Assembly: GCA_003978395.1 (NCBI GenBank)
Contig: QNZV01000162.1
Span: 1 to 16,503, forward strand
Length of the DNA stretch: 16,503 nt
Reading direction: 5' to 3'
Source: Sulfurovum sp.
Lineage (GTDB): Bacteria > Campylobacterota > Campylobacteria > Campylobacterales > Sulfurovaceae
Positions within the stretch are counted from its first letter, which is position 1; each line of letters opens with the position of its first letter. The translations under genes were made by a program, and so were the position numbers. This document shows positions 15,108-16,503 of this stretch, one piece after another. The notes below the pieces were generated by a model. It did no database searches. It saw only the letters and a program-made list of their open reading frames with translations, and had not been told where the DNA came from.

Positions 15108-15124
15108 CTTCATGAGACATGAAG
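15108..15124. repeat. 17-bp inverted repeat (7-3-7) upstream of the CzcC-like gene
   Basis: CTTCATG and CATGAAG are perfect 7-bp arms around AGA. The pair sits inside a second 7-bp pair, CTGAGGA at 15083-15089 and TCCTCAG at 15137-15143. This could be a repressor site or a nested hairpin in the leader. No regulator gene is in view. Confidence 0.4.
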
Positions 15125-15155
15125 TTTTCTCTCTCCTCCTCAGCACCCCCGTCTT

Positions 15156-15172
15156 TTTTGAAAAATTCAAAA
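15156..15172. repeat. Second 17-bp inverted repeat (7-3-7) upstream of the CzcC-like gene
   Basis: TTTTGAA and TTCAAAA are perfect 7-bp arms around AAA, the same 7-3-7 design as the palindrome 31 bp upstream but of different sequence, and 47 bp before the ATG at 15220. It overlaps a possible TTGAAA -35 element. Operator function is a guess; A/T-rich palindromes of this size also arise by chance. Confidence 0.35.
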
Positions 15173-15219
15173 CATTGTTAGACAAAATCATTTCAACCCA
15201 CTCACACCATTTTTACTTG

Positions 15220-16437
15220 ATGAAAAAATCCATTTTACTCCTCCCTATCAGCGGTATGGCACTTGCGTTAAGCGCATGTCAATCGGACGCCAACCCACCC
15301 ATCCCCATCGTGGATGTTCAAAACACACCCACACCATCGGCAACAGCTCCCTCCCCCGCTCCTCATGAGGGAAAAACGATCACCTACCCCCAAGCCATTG
15401 CCTTAGCTCTCGCCAGCAACCCGAAGCTCAAACCATTCAGCCACCAACTTCGCGCCGCAGATGGGAAGATCCTCCAGGCATCACTCAAACCCAACCCCAC
15501 CTTGGATGCGCAGCTTGAGAACGTCCTCGGTTCAGGAACCTACCGTGGCTTTGACGCAGCCGAATCAACCGTCGCAATCAGCCAGCTCATTGAACGTGGC
15601 GGAAAACGCCGCGCTCGCCGCGAGGTGCAGGTGGCAGGGAAAGCGATCATCCTTTCCGATTACGCAATCGCCCGTCGGGAGGTCTTTAGCGAAGTCGCCC
15701 AAGCCTACGCTGAGGTTCTCGCCACACAAGAACGCGTCGCCATTTACACCCGACTACTCAAGCTTAACGAGTCCTTTGTTCCCGATATTGAAAAGCGCAT
15801 CAAGGCAGGAAAAGTCACCACCGTTGAGCGCACACGCGCCCAAACCGCGATCACCTCTGCCAAACTTCTTAAAATCCAAGCAGAACGAGCATTCCGCGTT
15901 GCCCGCGTCAAGCTCGCCTCCACTTGGGGAAGCGTTTCACCAAAGTTCCAACAGGTCGCAGGAAAACTTGGGGACCTCCCCAGCCCACAGAGCCAAGCGT
16001 CTCTTCAGCAAAGACTCTTCTCCCACCCCGCCTATCTCAAGGAGAGTCAAAAAATGGCTCAATCCTACGCCGAGCTCAATCTCGCCAAAGCCAAAAGCGT
16101 GCAGGACATCACCGTGCAAGGGGGCATGCGCCACTACTGGGAAGGTCGCGATGAGGTCGCTTTTGTCGTGGGGCTCTCTATCCCCCTGCCTCTACACAAC
16201 CGCAATCAAGGAAACATTGCAGCTCACAAGGAAACGATCAAAGCCGCAGCAAAAGAGCGTGATGCCACGTTGAACACGCTAAAAGCACGCCTCGCTGCCT
16301 CCTTTGAGATGCTCACATCGATCCGACATGAAATCGATGCCATTCAAAACGAGCTCCTTCCTGGCGCCCAAGAAGCTTACGATGGTGTGCTAGATGGATA
16401 CAAAAAAGGACGCTTTGGATATCAAGGAGCGACGTAA
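15220..16437 (+). CDS. CzcC-like outer-membrane efflux lipoprotein, C-terminally truncated
   Basis: A TolC-family outer-membrane channel lipoprotein of the CzcC branch, the exit duct of an RND heavy-metal efflux system (with CzcB and CzcA, not in the window). I choose the ATG at 15220 although the frame is open from 14995, because it gives a lipoprotein signal: KKSILLLPISGMALALSAC, lipobox LSAC, C20. The ~75 codons before it look non-coding. Family marks: YPQAIALALASNPKLKPF (OEP repeat start), long coiled-coil helices, and VGLSIPLPLHNRNQGN, the CzcC signature. The last conserved element is GYKKGRFGY. The family continues with an (L/x)DVLDAQ-type helix of 50-60 residues, but here the frame reads QGAT and stops. 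The end coincides with the composition change into clpS, so the 405 residues are a fragment. GC-rich codons unlike those left of 14,160. Confidence 0.8.
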   Translation: MKKSILLLPISGMALALSACQSDANPPIPIVDVQNTPTPSATAPSPAPHEGKTITYPQAIALALASNPKLKPFSHQLRAADGKILQASLKPNPTLDAQLENVLGSGTYRGFDAAESTVAISQLIERGGKRRARREVQVAGKAIILSDYAIARREVFSEVAQAYAEVLATQERVAIYTRLLKLNESFVPDIEKRIKAGKVTTVERTRAQTAITSAKLLKIQAERAFRVARVKLASTWGSVSPKFQQVAGKLGDLPSPQSQASLQQRLFSHPAYLKESQKMAQSYAELNLAKAKSVQDITVQGGMRHYWEGRDEVAFVVGLSIPLPLHNRNQGNIAAHKETIKAAAKERDATLNTLKARLAASFEMLTSIRHEIDAIQNELLPGAQEAYDGVLDGYKKGRFGYQGAT

Positions 16438-16503
16438 AACCAAGCGCCCTAAAAAGTATAAAGTTATATTTCATAACGACAATTACACAACGATGGAGTT
16501 TGT
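16394..16503 (+). CDS. clpS: ClpS, ATP-dependent Clp protease adaptor (partial, runs off the right edge)
   Basis: ClpS docks on the N-domain of ClpA and delivers N-end-rule substrates to ClpAP. The frame reads KRPKKYKVIFHNDNYTTMEFV before the window ends; the HND(N/D)YTTMEFV core with its N-degron pocket residues is diagnostic. The first in-frame ATG is 16394, directly after an in-frame TAG, but its first ~9 codons are also the CzcC codons for GYKKGRFGY in another frame. The authentic clpS start was therefore probably lost at the join and this ATG is incidental. No ribosome-binding site is present. The last 60 bases are AT-rich (20/60 G+C) and differ from the CzcC gene. In my memory Campylobacterota ClpS usually reads LLNDDYT(S/T)MDFV, so this end might come from another lineage, such as a deltaproteobacterium-like one; this is weak. 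Confidence 0.75.
   Translation, partial: MDTKKDALDIKERRKTKRPKKYKVIFHNDNYTTMEF

Larger units (their letters stand above)
14161..16425. other. GC-rich foreign or misjoined segment
   Basis: About 2.26 kb of distinctly higher G+C (149/300 over 14161-14460; 35/60 over 15421-15480) with C-rich, GC-ending codons, set between AT-rich DNA on both sides (19/60 just left; 20/60 over 16441-16500). It holds the 5' half of a lipoprotein gene (minus), a Cys/His-rich small gene (plus) and a CzcC-like gene lacking its 3' end (plus). Genes are cut at both edges. No insertion-sequence ends, transposase, integrase, att-like repeat or terminal repeat is visible, so nothing mobile explains the boundaries. The right edge is placed between 16420 and 16440. 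A chimeric join of reads from another organism is the simplest account. Confidence 0.7.

Noticed and set aside
14995..15219. The 75-codon N-terminal extension of the CzcC-like frame
   Set aside because: The encoded residues look random and a lipoprotein signal starts at 15220. The region also contains the palindromes expected of a leader, so I took it as non-coding.
15461..16273. A 270-codon plus-strand frame inside the CzcC-like gene
   Set aside because: Pro/Ser/Arg/Lys-rich out-of-frame shadow typical of GC-rich coding DNA; the CzcC frame has clear family motifs.
1..16503. CRISPR arrays, tRNA or rRNA genes, insertion sequences
   Set aside because: No regularly spaced direct repeats, no cloverleaf with CCA-type end or rRNA-like block, and no transposase frame or terminal inverted repeats were found by eye on either strand.

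Overview
The window is probably a composite. Positions 1 to about 14,160 are AT-rich (roughly one third G+C by eye). They carry genes typical of a Campylobacterota genome: a Helicobacter/Campylobacter-type malate:quinone oxidoreductase, a large periplasmic multiheme cytochrome c, ATA/AGA-rich codon use, and TATAAT -10 boxes without clear -35 boxes. A Sulfurimonas-, Sulfurovum- or Arcobacter-like host is my inference; no marker gene fixes the genus.

Layout of the AT-rich part. On the minus strand: the start of a response-regulator gene cut by the left edge (1-266), then a mqo-methyltransferase pair (2393-416). On the plus strand (2656-5891), a tight three-gene operon: a cytidylyltransferase fused to a Gfo/Idh/MocA-type domain, a class V PLP aminotransferase, and a LicD-family phosphotransferase. 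Together these look like a route that makes a CDP-activated small phospho-compound and transfers it to a surface glycan; the substrate is unknown. Next come a DoxX-family membrane protein (5939-6316), two exported proteins of unknown function (6396-6953 and 7047-7808), and a 792-residue, 12-heme, C-terminally anchored cytochrome c (7874-10252). After these lie a membrane-anchored TPR protein (11366-10254, minus), thiD (12338-11535, minus) and a cytosolic TPR protein (12529-13689, plus).

The right end differs. The minus-strand reading frame 14460-13693 is one open frame, but its C-terminal 150 residues are an SPFH/band-7 protein and its first ~95 residues are an unrelated lipoprotein. Composition changes at the same place, near 14,160. 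From there to about 16,425 the DNA is ~50-58% G+C in the stretches counted by hand. It carries a Cys/His-rich small protein and a CzcC-like outer-membrane efflux lipoprotein that stops short of its expected C-terminus. The last ~75 bases return to ~33% G+C and encode the start of ClpS. Both breakpoints fall inside coding genes, so an assembly or amplification chimera is the leading explanation; recent illegitimate insertion is the alternative. The GC-rich piece reminds me of Verrucomicrobiota, from memory only.

The most interesting biology is the CDP-activation/LicD operon, whose dehydrogenase-like domain lacks the usual catalytic Lys. The most important observation for any user is the probable chimera at the right end.
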